Of a stretch of DNA of 64,000 bases, positions 28,957-37,944 are shown piece after piece. Both the position numbers and the translations under genes were made by a program. Source of the DNA: Halobacillus salinarum (GTDB lineage Bacteria > Bacillota > Bacilli > Bacillales > Halobacillaceae); assembly GCF_022919095.1 (NCBI RefSeq), contig NZ_CP095073.1:1860001-1924000 (forward strand). Direction: 5' to 3'. Under the pieces are notes generated by a model. That model saw only the letters and a list, made by a program, of their open reading frames with translations. It did not search any database and had not been told where the DNA came from. Positions within the stretch are counted from its first letter, which is position 1. Each line of letters opens with the position of its first letter.

Positions 28957-29559
28957 ATGAACCGTCAGACCACAACTCGTCAAAAAGTGCTCGATGTTGC
29001 GTGTCGTTTGTTTTACAGCAAAGGGTTTAACGGGACTTCCGTTCGTGATATTGCCGCTAATGCCAAGGTTAATGTTTCACTAATAAATTATTATTTTAAA
29101 AGTAAACAGGGATTGTTTGAAGCACTTACGGTAAATTATTTTGAGCCTTACTTACAAATAATTGAGGAAGAGGCGTCTTTTTCCAGCAAGGGAGACATCC
29201 ATATGCTGGTGAAAAAGATCTTACATTATAAACAGACTCATTATCAACTTTCCTGTCTTGTGAACAGGGAACTATCATTAAATACTGTATTTGCCAGAGA
29301 GATGCTGGTCACTTATCTAGCCAAAGAGAACCATTTGCTGACCGAACTTATGTTTCAGAAAAGAAATCAGATTGAAGTAACGTTTAAAGAAAAACTCTGT
29401 CTGCTGCAGCTCAAAGGTTTGTTAAATGCTCCATTTATGATGCCGCAGGAATTTAAGGATCCATTTATTACAGAAGCTTCAATTGACCATTTTGTCGAAG
29501 TTTACAGTCAATTGATGATGAAGCAGAAATCATTGCAGTCAGCTAAAGTGAACGCTTAA
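28957..29559 (+). CDS. refZ: Division regulator RefZ (TetR family)
   Basis: A 200-residue TetR-type DNA-binding protein. The N-terminal HTH is clear (GTSVRDIAANAKVNVSLINYYFKSKQGLFEAL, about residues 26-57 in separate helices); the C-terminal helical domain is diverged and lacks an obvious ligand pocket. In B. subtilis the gene at this place (yttP) encodes RefZ, which binds sites near the chromosome origin and adjusts FtsZ-ring position during sporulation. The ATG at 28957 has AAGGAGG ten bases upstream, inside a hairpin that may restrict translation. The 3' end overlaps convergent hisJ by 17 bases. Confidence 0.85.
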   Translation: MNRQTTTRQKVLDVACRLFYSKGFNGTSVRDIAANAKVNVSLINYYFKSKQGLFEALTVNYFEPYLQIIEEEASFSSKGDIHMLVKKILHYKQTHYQLSCLVNRELSLNTVFAREMLVTYLAKENHLLTELMFQKRNQIEVTFKEKLCLLQLKGLLNAPFMMPQEFKDPFITEASIDHFVEVYSQLMMKQKSLQSAKVNA

Positions 29560-30352
29560 GCAAAGAACTGTCCAGCTCTTCATATCCCTGCTTTAAAGCG
29601 GAAACTCCATGGGCATCTGAACCATATATAAGTGGGATGCCCTTTTCGTGTGCCTGCTTTGCTATATTGTAAGGAGGATAACTTTCTCTGCAATAAGGTT
29701 TGCTCAAGCCCGCTCCATTGTAATCAATTTCACAGCCCTCTTTTTTGACTGCTTCTAGTAATTTTAATGCTGTCGCTTCCCATCCTTTAGGAGATGGATA
29801 AAGTGAATGGAATTTTCTGATTAGTGTCATATGACCGATGCGGCGTGGTTTGTTTCTTCCAAGGTCAGCATTTAGTGATGATTGGAGTGCAGTGAAGTAT
29901 TCTTCATACAAATGATGAAGAGATCCAAAGTCTTTTATAGCCTCTGCAAACATCTCCGGACTGTAATCAATACAGTGCCAATCATTTTTTCCTTTTAAAA
30001 AATGGACGGATAATAAGCTGTCGTCCATCTCCGGACCATATTCCTGCAGGAAGCTTTTTGTTTCTCCCTCAAACCCCTGTATAAAATCGACCTCGAAACC
30101 AATTTTGACGCGAATGGTATTATGATATTCTTTTTTTAAATCTTGAAGATTTCTAATATATTCTTCTACGTCTCCAAAAGCCATACTGCTGTCTTTTAAT
30201 GGAACTGGGTCGGTAAAAGACTTTGGAAGTGGTGCATGCTCTGTAAAGGTCATCGCTGAATATCCCAGATCAACAGCCTTGTCAACATAAGATCTCAGTG
30301 AGTCTTTAGTCCCGTGGGGGCAGTAAGGAGAATGAATATGACCATCATACAT
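29543..30352 (-). CDS. hisJ: Histidinol-phosphatase, PHP family
   Basis: A 269-residue PHP-type phosphoesterase that removes phosphate from L-histidinol phosphate in histidine synthesis. Metal ligands are seen in YDGHIHSPYCPHG (residues 2-14), FTEHAPLP, VGFEVDFI-like IGFEVDF near residue 100, LLSVHFLKG and the late YGSDAHG. The length fits B. subtilis HisJ. ATG with AGAGGAG upstream. No other his gene is nearby, as in Bacillus. Its last 17 bases overlap the end of refZ on the other strand and no terminator separates them. Confidence 0.92.
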   Translation of the reverse strand: MYDGHIHSPYCPHGTKDSLRSYVDKAVDLGYSAMTFTEHAPLPKSFTDPVPLKDSSMAFGDVEEYIRNLQDLKKEYHNTIRVKIGFEVDFIQGFEGETKSFLQEYGPEMDDSLLSVHFLKGKNDWHCIDYSPEMFAEAIKDFGSLHHLYEEYFTALQSSLNADLGRNKPRRIGHMTLIRKFHSLYPSPKGWEATALKLLEAVKKEGCEIDYNGAGLSKPYCRESYPPYNIAKQAHEKGIPLIYGSDAHGVSALKQGYEELDSSLLKRSL

Positions 30353-30511
30353 AGTTTAATTCTCCTCTCTGTTTGAATTTTTTGTCATTATGTTAATAAT
30401 TTTGAAATATTTTAGCCAAAACATGTACTTACATGGTATCATAATAGACAACTGTATTTCACTTTGAACGTTACAGAATGACTGAACGGGTAGATTGTAA
30501 GGAGGCAGTTT

Positions 30512-32203
30512 ATGAGGTACATCATTGGGGCTATCTTAGTATTAATTGCTTTAATCATTTTTGGACTCATTTGGCGCAAAAGAGTCTATGATGAAGTAGA
30601 CCGGCTGGAAAGCTGGAAAATGGATATTATGAATCGCAGCGTAACTGAAGAGTTATCAAAAGTTAAGAGTCTCAATTTATCTGGTGAAACCCAGGAAAAA
30701 TTCGAAGCATGGCGGGATCGCTGGGATCAGATTTTAACCAAAGAGCTTCCTAATTTAGAGGAAGATCTTTTCGATGTGGAAGAGGCTGCTGACCGTTACC
30801 AGTTTAGACGTGTGAAGAAAGCCCTGTCCCACACAGAGCAAAAGCTCATTGCAGTGGAAAAAGATATAGAAGCTATGTTCGAAGAGCTGGAAGTGCTTCT
30901 TGATTCGGAAAAAAGCAGCCGGATTGAAATAGAAGCAATCGAGCCGGAACTCACAGAACTCTCTAAAACACTTGTTCAAAACCGCCATCAGTACGGCAAG
31001 GCAGCACGAATATTTGAAAGTAGAATTCAAGAACAGCAGAAAAAATTGAAAGAATATGAAAGATTAACTGCCCAAGGAGATTATTTAGAAGCAAAGACCC
31101 TCGTGCAGTCACTGCGGGAAGAGCTTCAAGAGCTCCTTGAAGAATCCCGGCTGTTCCCTGAACGCTATAAGAAAGTTAGTGCTAAGCTGCCGGAGCAAAT
31201 TAATGAACTGATCAGCGGAATGGAAGAGATGGAAAACGAAGGGTATCGAATTACGCATCTTGATTATAAATCGGAGCTACATACATTTCAGGAACAGCTT
31301 GAAGAGAGTTTGACCCAATTAGATCAGGGAGATCAGGAAAATATAGAATTAGTCATTAAAGAAATAGAATCACGAATTCACGACATGTATCAGCAGCTTG
31401 AGAGAGAAGCAATTGCTCATAATTTCGTGGAGCAGCAGCATTCTTCCTATCAGAGCCAGATTGATGAGTTAACTCAAATGCTTACGGCGACTGATCAGGA
31501 GATGGAAGACCTGCAAAGAACCTACCAATTGGAAGATGAGGATTTGGAAACACATCGAACGCTGGACCATTGGCTGGGCCAATTAAAGAAAAAATATCTT
31601 TCCTTTGAAAATAAGCTTCAAGATGGAACAACAGCTTATAGTGAACTAAGGGCAGAGCTGGAAAGAATGAAACAACAGGTAGAAGAACTTCAGGAAAAGC
31701 ACCAGGCATTCAGTGAACGAATTCAGATGTTAAGAAAAGATGAAGTTGAAGCAAAAAATAGAATTCATGAAGCTGAACAGTTATTAATCGACACACATCG
31801 ACGCTTGAAACGAAGCAATTTACCAGGAATTCCAAGTCATATTTTTGAAGAAATGAAGGAAACTACTGTTTTTGTAGATGAGGTTTTTCAAAGCTTAGAA
31901 GAACAACCGCTTGACATGACAAAAGTTCATGAAAAACTGGAAGCGGCGATGGCGGCTTCGGAAAAGCTGCATGAGGATGCAAAAGTCGTACTGGATCAGG
32001 CATTCTTAGCTGAAAGATTGATCCAGTACGGCAACAGATACAGAAGTCAATACCCTATGCTCGCAGCCAGTCTTGTAGAGGCTGAAAATGATTTTAGAAA
32101 TTATGATTATGAATCTGCTGTAGATCGTGCAGCAGGGGCTATAAAGGAAGTGGATCCGGAAGCCCTTAAACGTATTGAATCCGACGAACAAGTCCTCGTT
32201 TAA
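30512..32203 (+). CDS. ezrA: Septation ring formation regulator EzrA
   Basis: EzrA (563 residues) is a membrane protein that binds FtsZ and links divisome and cell-wall synthesis. It has one N-terminal membrane helix (YIIGAILVLIALIIFGLIW, residues 3-21) with the rest cytoplasmic and almost wholly helical, in spectrin-like coiled coils rich in Glu, Gln, Leu and Lys. A QNRYRSQYPMLAASL-like C-terminal patch is present as YGNRYRSQYPMLAASLVEA. AAGGAGG precedes the ATG. Order hisJ-ezrA-nifS-thiI matches B. subtilis. A small membrane protein gene follows after 15 bases. Confidence 0.94.
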   Translation: MRYIIGAILVLIALIIFGLIWRKRVYDEVDRLESWKMDIMNRSVTEELSKVKSLNLSGETQEKFEAWRDRWDQILTKELPNLEEDLFDVEEAADRYQFRRVKKALSHTEQKLIAVEKDIEAMFEELEVLLDSEKSSRIEIEAIEPELTELSKTLVQNRHQYGKAARIFESRIQEQQKKLKEYERLTAQGDYLEAKTLVQSLREELQELLEESRLFPERYKKVSAKLPEQINELISGMEEMENEGYRITHLDYKSELHTFQEQLEESLTQLDQGDQENIELVIKEIESRIHDMYQQLEREAIAHNFVEQQHSSYQSQIDELTQMLTATDQEMEDLQRTYQLEDEDLETHRTLDHWLGQLKKKYLSFENKLQDGTTAYSELRAELERMKQQVEELQEKHQAFSERIQMLRKDEVEAKNRIHEAEQLLIDTHRRLKRSNLPGIPSHIFEEMKETTVFVDEVFQSLEEQPLDMTKVHEKLEAAMAASEKLHEDAKVVLDQAFLAERLIQYGNRYRSQYPMLAASLVEAENDFRNYDYESAVDRAAGAIKEVDPEALKRIESDEQVLV

Positions 32204-32218
32204 GGAAAGGAATTGATT

Positions 32219-32542
32219 ATGAAAAAACGGCTTCTGATTGGTTTAGCTGCTCTGTGTACTTTGATTTGGACAGCTGCATTGTTCATGTACTTTTCCCAAT
32301 CTCAAACGCCCAAGGTGGTTCGGGATCACAGTGGGATTTCAACAGTCGGCTTAACCATTCATGAGCCAAGTGATGAGAAGCTGGCTGCTTTGTTTACCCA
32401 ATCAGCTTCTTCAGAAAAGGATACAAGAACTATTCTAGGAACCAAGACGGTCAGTCGTAAATGGTTGGAAGATGTGAGTGTGGACGGAAGATTGAGCATT
32501 GATACTGTTTTAGACGAATTAAATTTAACAAACGGATCTTAG
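32219..32542 (+). CDS. Small membrane-anchored protein of unknown function
   Basis: A 107-residue protein with basic N-terminus (MKKRLL), one hydrophobic segment (LIGLAALCTLIWTAALFMYF, about residues 6-25) and a polar region likely outside the cytoplasm; no lipobox or catalytic motif is visible. It is not recognised. ATG at 32219 follows AAGGAAAGG; an in-frame TTG six bases earlier is less likely. It begins 15 bases after ezrA and is followed by a terminator at 32608, so it probably shares the ezrA transcript and may act at the septum or membrane. Confidence 0.6.
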   Translation: MKKRLLIGLAALCTLIWTAALFMYFSQSQTPKVVRDHSGISTVGLTIHEPSDEKLAALFTQSASSEKDTRTILGTKTVSRKWLEDVSVDGRLSIDTVLDELNLTNGS

Positions 32543-32607
32543 GAATGTACTGGTTTTTTCGAAACTAGAACCATGTTAATTTGGGTAAACAGAAAAACAA
32601 GTGGGTA

Positions 32608-32644
32608 AAACTGGCACACGAGAAAATGAGTGTGTCAGTTTTTT
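32608..32644 (+). terminator. Terminator after the ezrA unit
   Basis: AAACTGGCACAC (32608-32619) pairs with GTGTGTCAGTTT (32630-32641, one G-U), followed by a T run. Confidence 0.9.
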
Positions 32645-32722
32645 AATGGTTTCATTGTTTATTTTTCATTCGTGGTATGATAATATAATGGACTGCAAAA
32701 CGTTAGTAAAGGAGCTTTCCTG

Positions 32723-33871
32723 ATGATTTACTTAGATAATAGTGCTACTACTCAGCCTTTTCCAGAAGTGCTTGAGAGCTTTTATAAAGGATCTACAGAT
32801 TTTTTTGCCAATCCATCTTCCATTCATCAGCTGGGCAGCCGTTCTGAAAAATTGCTTTCTGAAGCAAGAAAACAAGCGGCACGTTATCTAAACGTGAACG
32901 AAACTGAAGTGGTTTTCACGTCCGGAGGTACAGAAGGAAATAATTTAGCGATCAAAGGTGCTGCCTTCATGCATCAAACTAGGGGAAAGCATATCATCAC
33001 TTCTCAAGTTGAACATCCTTCCGTCCTGGAGGCGTGCCGTTCGTTGGAAACATTAGGCTATGAGGTGAGTTACGTAAAGGTGAACGAAGAAGGTCGCGTG
33101 AATCTGGAAGATATCAAAGAGGAAATCAGGGAAGACACCATTCTTGTAAGCTTAATGTCAGTAAATAATGAACTGGGGACGATTCAGCCCATAGAAGAAG
33201 TGGCAAATTTGTTATCCAGCTATCCTAAAATTCTTTTTCACGTCGACCATGTTCAAGGATTAGGTAAAGTCCCTATAGACATTGGAAATCGTGGAATTGA
33301 TTTATGCACACTATCCGGCCATAAGATTCACGGGCTAAAGGGTACTGGTGCATTAATAGCTAAACAGCATGTGTCTTTATTTCCATTATTCCATGGCGGA
33401 GGCCAAGAAAAAGCGCAGCGTTCTGGAACGGAGAATTTACCTGGAACGACTGCTTTTGTAAAAGCATTAAGACTGATAGAAGAGCTCCACTCCAAAGAGG
33501 CAGAACAGCTGCAGTCGCTCCACGATCAGCTCTACAGCAGTTTACAACAAATAGAGAAGGTTAAACTTAATTCTCCGATAAACGGGGCTCCGCATATTGT
33601 GAATTTTTCTGTCCCCGGCTATAAGCCGGAAGTCATTATTCATTCACTCGGGGAAAGGGAAATCTATATATCGACAAAATCCGCCTGCTCCTCTAAGCAG
33701 CCGGAGGTGAGCTCAGTACTTCAAGCGTGTCATCTAGATCGAGAACGAACGACATCAGCCCTAAGGGTTAGTCTTTCTTATTTAACGACACGAGAGGAAA
33801 TTACAAGGTTTATTGCAGCCTTTCATGAAGTGCTTGAAGAACTAGAGGAAACGATGGGGAGGTCCTTATGA
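32723..33871 (+). CDS. nifZ: Cysteine desulfurase paired with ThiI
   Basis: A 382-residue PLP-dependent cysteine desulfurase that supplies persulfide sulfur to ThiI. PLP-lysine in CTLSGHKIHGLKG (K201), TSGGTEGNNLAIKG near residue 70, QVEHPSVLEACR, RSGTENLPG, and the active Cys in STKSACSSKQPE (C322) are all present. AAAGGAG precedes the ATG, and a TGG-TATGAT extended -10 lies near 32673-32681. Its stop overlaps the thiI start by four bases, typical of the NifZ-ThiI pair for 4-thiouridine in tRNA. Assignment as NifZ rather than IscS rests on this pairing. Confidence 0.93.
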   Translation: MIYLDNSATTQPFPEVLESFYKGSTDFFANPSSIHQLGSRSEKLLSEARKQAARYLNVNETEVVFTSGGTEGNNLAIKGAAFMHQTRGKHIITSQVEHPSVLEACRSLETLGYEVSYVKVNEEGRVNLEDIKEEIREDTILVSLMSVNNELGTIQPIEEVANLLSSYPKILFHVDHVQGLGKVPIDIGNRGIDLCTLSGHKIHGLKGTGALIAKQHVSLFPLFHGGGQEKAQRSGTENLPGTTAFVKALRLIEELHSKEAEQLQSLHDQLYSSLQQIEKVKLNSPINGAPHIVNFSVPGYKPEVIIHSLGEREIYISTKSACSSKQPEVSSVLQACHLDRERTTSALRVSLSYLTTREEITRFIAAFHEVLEELEETMGRSL

Positions 33872-35079
33872 ACTTTGATAGAATTTTAATAAGGTATGGA
33901 GAAATGGCCTTAAAGGGAAAAAATCGCAACCATTTTGAACAGGTATTACAAAGAAACCTTACTTTAAAACTTAGGCCCTTTCCTAACACGAAAATTCGAA
34001 AAACTAGAGACCGTATGTACGTACTGCTTAATGGTGAAGAACCAAACGACGTTATGAAAAGCTGCCAGGAAGTATTTGGCATTCATAGTTTGAGTTTTGC
34101 TATTAAAGTAGAAAAAAAAGAGGAAGATCTAAAAGAAGCTGCTCTGCTTGCTTTTACTGATGCTTCTTCAGCAAAAACATTTAAGGTCTCCGCAAAAAGA
34201 ACGGATAAGGATTTTCCGATCCATTCAAAAGAGTTAAATCCTCTTTTAGGTGGACATATATTGAGAAATACAGAGCATGTTACTGTCGACGTCCATAACC
34301 CCGATGTAGAAATAAAAGTCGAAGTTCGTAGTGATGCGGCATATGTAACAGCTCAGGATTATCCTGGCGCCGGGGGGCTGCCAGTCGGTACAACCGGTAA
34401 ATCACTCCTGCTTCTTTCAGGGGGAATTGATAGTCCCGTGTCAGGCTATTTAACATTGAAGCGAGGAGTGGAGCTCTCTGCTGTTCATTTCCACTCTCCA
34501 CCGTACACGAGCGAGAGAGCTAAACAGAAAGTCATTGATTTAGCTGGCGTGTTGTCAAAATACGGCAACCAAGTAAACGTGCACGTGGTTCCGTTTACTG
34601 CAATTCAGCAGAAGATTCACAGAGAGATGCCGGAGGGCTACAGTATGACGATTATGCGCCGGATCATGATGCGGATCAGTGAACTGATCGCGCGGAAGGA
34701 AGGAATTCTATCCCTCACTACTGGTGAAAGCCTGGGTCAAGTAGCAAGTCAGACAATGGAAAGCATGAATGCGATCAACGAAGTAACGAACTATCCAATT
34801 ATCCGGCCATTAGTTTCAATGGATAAATTGGAGATCATTGATATTTCACGAAAAATTAATACCTATGATATCTCTATAAGACCCTATGAAGATTGTTGTA
34901 CTGTGTTTGTTCCAAAAGCACCAAAGACGAAGCCAACTAGAGAAAAAGCTGCTTATTACGAAAGCAGTACCGATTTTACAAAGGACGTTCAAACCGCATT
35001 GCAGCAAACCTCTGTTATCCAGGTAAAAGCGGACACCTCAAGTAAAGAGATCGAGGATGAATTCAACGACCTGTTGTAA
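33868..35079 (+). CDS. thiI: tRNA 4-thiouridine synthase ThiI
   Basis: A 403-residue enzyme that adenylates tRNA U8 and installs sulfur. It shows an N-terminal ferredoxin-like/THUMP region (about residues 1-165, RYGEMALKGKNRNHFEQ) and a PP-loop ATPase with LLLSGGIDSPVSGY near residue 184, FHSPPYTSERA, TGESLGQVASQT and the conserved YEDCCTVFVP. It ends without a rhodanese domain, as in Bacillus, where the desulfurase upstream hands over sulfur directly. ATG at 33868 overlaps the previous stop. Terminator at 35097. Confidence 0.95.
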   Translation: MNFDRILIRYGEMALKGKNRNHFEQVLQRNLTLKLRPFPNTKIRKTRDRMYVLLNGEEPNDVMKSCQEVFGIHSLSFAIKVEKKEEDLKEAALLAFTDASSAKTFKVSAKRTDKDFPIHSKELNPLLGGHILRNTEHVTVDVHNPDVEIKVEVRSDAAYVTAQDYPGAGGLPVGTTGKSLLLLSGGIDSPVSGYLTLKRGVELSAVHFHSPPYTSERAKQKVIDLAGVLSKYGNQVNVHVVPFTAIQQKIHREMPEGYSMTIMRRIMMRISELIARKEGILSLTTGESLGQVASQTMESMNAINEVTNYPIIRPLVSMDKLEIIDISRKINTYDISIRPYEDCCTVFVPKAPKTKPTREKAAYYESSTDFTKDVQTALQQTSVIQVKADTSSKEIEDEFNDLL

Positions 35080-35096
35080 ATTATTAAATCTGTTCG

Positions 35097-35127
35097 AGAC
35101 TGTCGAGAGAAGCTTCGGCAGTCTTTT
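35097..35127 (+). terminator. Terminator after thiI
   Basis: AGACTGTCGAG (35097-35107) pairs with CTTCGGCAGTCT (35113-35124, G-U pairs), followed by TTTTT. Confidence 0.85.
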
Positions 35128-35240
35128 TATATCGATACTTACAAATTCGAGGAGGAAAGAAGAGGTTTTTTATTGAATGGCTTCCAATTTAACAAAGTCT
35201 ATGGTATATCTTACAGTAAAGTGCGGAAGGGTGAACGGTT

Positions 35241-36829
35241 ATGAAATTTTGGTTTGGCGGCAAAATTTATACGATGCAGACAGAGGGCGAATGGGTGGAA
35301 GCGGTCGTTACGAATAAAGGAAAAATCGTAGAAATAGGGGAAACCCAAAAGCTCTACTCACGATATAAAAATGAAATAAAAGAAGAATTTAATTTAAAGG
35401 GTTCTGTGATGTATCCCGGCTTTACAGACAGTCATTTACACATTATTGGACACGGAGAAAGGTTAATGCGTCTAGATCTTTCGTTTATGAAATCAGCCGA
35501 AGAAGTGAAACAGGCATTAGCTCAGCATGCAGAACAACTTGAGCCGGGAGAATGGATTATCGGTGATGGATGGAACGAAAATCAATGGCAGGAGAAAAGG
35601 ATCATACATAAAAATGAACTGGATGAAATATCTACCGATCACCCGATGATGCTGACAAGAGTCTGCAGACATGCCTTACTCGCTAATACGAAAGCCATGG
35701 AGCTTGCAGGAATTCCTGAAGTAATCGAAGACCCTCAGGGTGGTGTAATAGTAAGAGATCCCGACGGAACTCCTACAGGGTTATTTCATGACCGCGCTCA
35801 GGATTTAATTAAACAGGCTATGCCTGAAGTTACTCCAGAGTATTTAAGAAAAGCAGTCGATTTAGCTGTGAAGGATATGTATAAGTTTGGACTGGTAGGG
35901 GGCCACAGTGAGGATTTAAATTATTATGGTGGATTTAAGAAAACCTTTGATGCTTTTACTTCGATAATCGATGGAGCTCAAATAAAATTTAGAGCTAATC
36001 TCCTTGTTCACCACGGCGTGGTAGACCAAATGGCTGAAGAAGGACTTGGTTTTAAAAAAGGCACCCATTTTGTGGAATTAGGGGCGATGAAAATATTTGC
36101 AGATGGGGCTCTCGGGGAAGAACAGCCTGGCTTGTAGAGGAATACAATGATGATCCCGGAAATTACGGAGTAGCTATTCATTCATTACAGGAGATGACAG
36201 AGCTGGTTAAAAAAGCCCGAAGCTATGGGATGCCGGTCGCCATCCACTCAATTGGTGACGGGGCAGTTGAAGCAGTGGCTGATGTCATTGCAAAGCACCC
36301 AGCACCTGAAGGAGAGAGAGACCGGATCATTCATGCGCAAATCCTGCGTCCTGAATTAATCGAAAGGTTAAAAACTTTGCGAGTCATTTTGGATATCCAG
36401 CCGACTTTTGTCGCTTCTGATTTTCCCTGGGTCATCCAGAGACTCGGGAACGTCCGTTTAAAAACATCTTACTCCTGGAAAACGTTAATCGATGCTGGGA
36501 TCATTTGCGCTGGAGGTTCGGATGCACCGATTGAAGAAGTGAACCCGCTTCTTGGAATGAGAGCTGCGGTTGATCGAAGAGCCAGCTACGATCACCATGT
36601 GTATCAAGTTGAAGAGAGGCTGTCCGTGTACGAAGCCATCTCGCTTTACACAAAAGGAAGTGCAAAGGCAATATCCAAAGAAGACCAATATGGAATGATC
36701 AAAGAAGGGTATGCCGCTGATTTCACTGCTTTGGACAGAGATCTATTTGCACTTAAATCTCATGAATTAGCGGAAGCCACAGTTACACTAACTGTTGTGG
36801 ATGAAGAAGTAATGTATCAGCGCTCGTAA
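35241..36829 (+). pseudogene. ytcJ: YtcJ-like metal-dependent amidohydrolase, frameshifted
   Basis: An amidohydrolase of the YtcJ/ExoE-like type: metal site GFTDSHLHIIGHG near residue 65, EWIIGDGWNENQW near 105, IHSIGDGAVEAV and a late SDAPIEEVNPLLGM. Reading is broken at 36114-36117, where GGGG should be GGGGG: frame 1 ends in a premature stop at 36137, and restoring one G gives a continuous 529-codon protein (the B. subtilis YtcJ length, as recalled) through GRTAWLVEEYNDDPGNYGV. ATG at 35241 has AAGGGTG upstream. Either a real -1 frameshift or a base-calling error in a G run. It neighbours nadK2, as in Bacillus. Confidence 0.8.
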
Positions 36830-36887
36830 TCATCCCTTGGGTGAAAATGAATAGACGGATCACTTGTCCATATAACTAACAACGCAG

Positions 36888-36926
36888 AAAGAGAGCAGCC
36901 GGTTACGATAGGCTGCTCTCTTTTTT
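36888..36926 (+). terminator. Terminator after ytcJ
   Basis: AAAGAGAGCAGCC (36888-36900) pairs with GGCTGCTCTCTTT (36911-36923) over 13 bp and ends in T run; it may work in both directions because nadK2 converges here. Confidence 0.88.
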
Positions 36927-36983
36927 GCATTATTTAAGTATGGATAAGAGATCTAAGAAGAAATACGAGTACCTATGAATGGA

Positions 36984-37787
36984 CTACAAAAAAGTCCGTT
37001 TCACTCGATCCCAATACGTATTATGTTTTAGTTTTACAGTTTTAATAACATCTTGACTAAGGTGGACAGTAACTTCCTGGATATTACTGATTGAAAAAGC
37101 CTCGTTATCCATTCCTATGATCGGAAAATCATTCCCGTTCTGCTGCACGTGTAATGTTAACTTACGTTCAGAGCTCAGAATAAATGAAGAACCTAACGTT
37201 CGGAATCGGTTGTTGTTCAAAGAAGCAAGTTCACTCACTTGAAAACAAGGAAGCTTAGGATCGACTACGGCTCCTTTCGTAGATTTATTATACCCTGTAC
37301 TGCCGGTGGGAGTAGCTACGATCAGTCCATCTCCTCTAAATGTTTCAAAATGTAAGTCATCGATAAAGACATCAATATCAATTGTCTTTATCAAGGTTGA
37401 ACGAACACTACATTCATTGAGGCATTTAAAGGTCGATTGGTTGTTGACAGTAGCTTCAATTACCGGAAATCGTCGCACCTCAATTTGTGCGTTAACCATG
37501 GAGTGAACCATCTCAGAATGATTTTCGATATCAAAGTCACAATAGAGACCAGCTTCATTACTCGTACGGATTCCCACATACAGGCAATCCTGACGAAAGC
37601 CTGTTTTTCTCACTGCCTGCAGGAATGTCCCATCTCCTCCTACAGCGATAATAATATTGGCATCTTTCGATTCTTCCACAATATGAAAATCATTTTCTTC
37701 AGCTAACTTGAATAAATGGGGAAGTTTTTCATTTAACTCATCATTAGGCTGATAGAAAAAGTATAAATTTCTACGTTCATTATTCAT
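36984..37787 (-). CDS. nadK2: NAD kinase 2
   Basis: A 267-residue ATP-NAD kinase making NADP in the cytoplasm. The diglycine motif is IAVGGDGTFLQAV (about residues 46-58), and the NAD-binding conserved region includes GDGLIVATPTGSTGYN (near 150) with GGAVVDP-like GAVVDPKLP. Length and neighbours (ytcJ and tpx) match B. subtilis YtdI, the second NAD kinase. AAAGGAGG precedes the ATG at 37787. Which of the two NAD kinases it is depends on context only. Confidence 0.93.
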   Translation of the reverse strand: MNNERRNLYFFYQPNDELNEKLPHLFKLAEENDFHIVEESKDANIIIAVGGDGTFLQAVRKTGFRQDCLYVGIRTSNEAGLYCDFDIENHSEMVHSMVNAQIEVRRFPVIEATVNNQSTFKCLNECSVRSTLIKTIDIDVFIDDLHFETFRGDGLIVATPTGSTGYNKSTKGAVVDPKLPCFQVSELASLNNNRFRTLGSSFILSSERKLTLHVQQNGNDFPIIGMDNEAFSISNIQEVTVHLSQDVIKTVKLKHNTYWDRVKRTFL

Positions 37788-37880
37788 AGAAGTCCCTCCT
37801 TTAACCGTCCTGTCATTGTTATTTTATCACTTCAAGTCCGAGATGAATAGAATGAGCCGTTTTCTGCCATCTCCTTTAGT

Positions 37881-37909
37881 TAGACACTTGTAGATTTAGC
37901 CTTCATAAT
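37881..37909 (+). promoter_or_regulatory. Promoter of tpx
   Basis: TAGACA (37881-37886), a 17-bp spacer and CATAAT (37904-37909), 36 bases before the tpx start. Confidence 0.6.
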
Positions 37910-37944
37910 TATGTTGTGAGCAAATATTAAATAGGAGGCAAACT

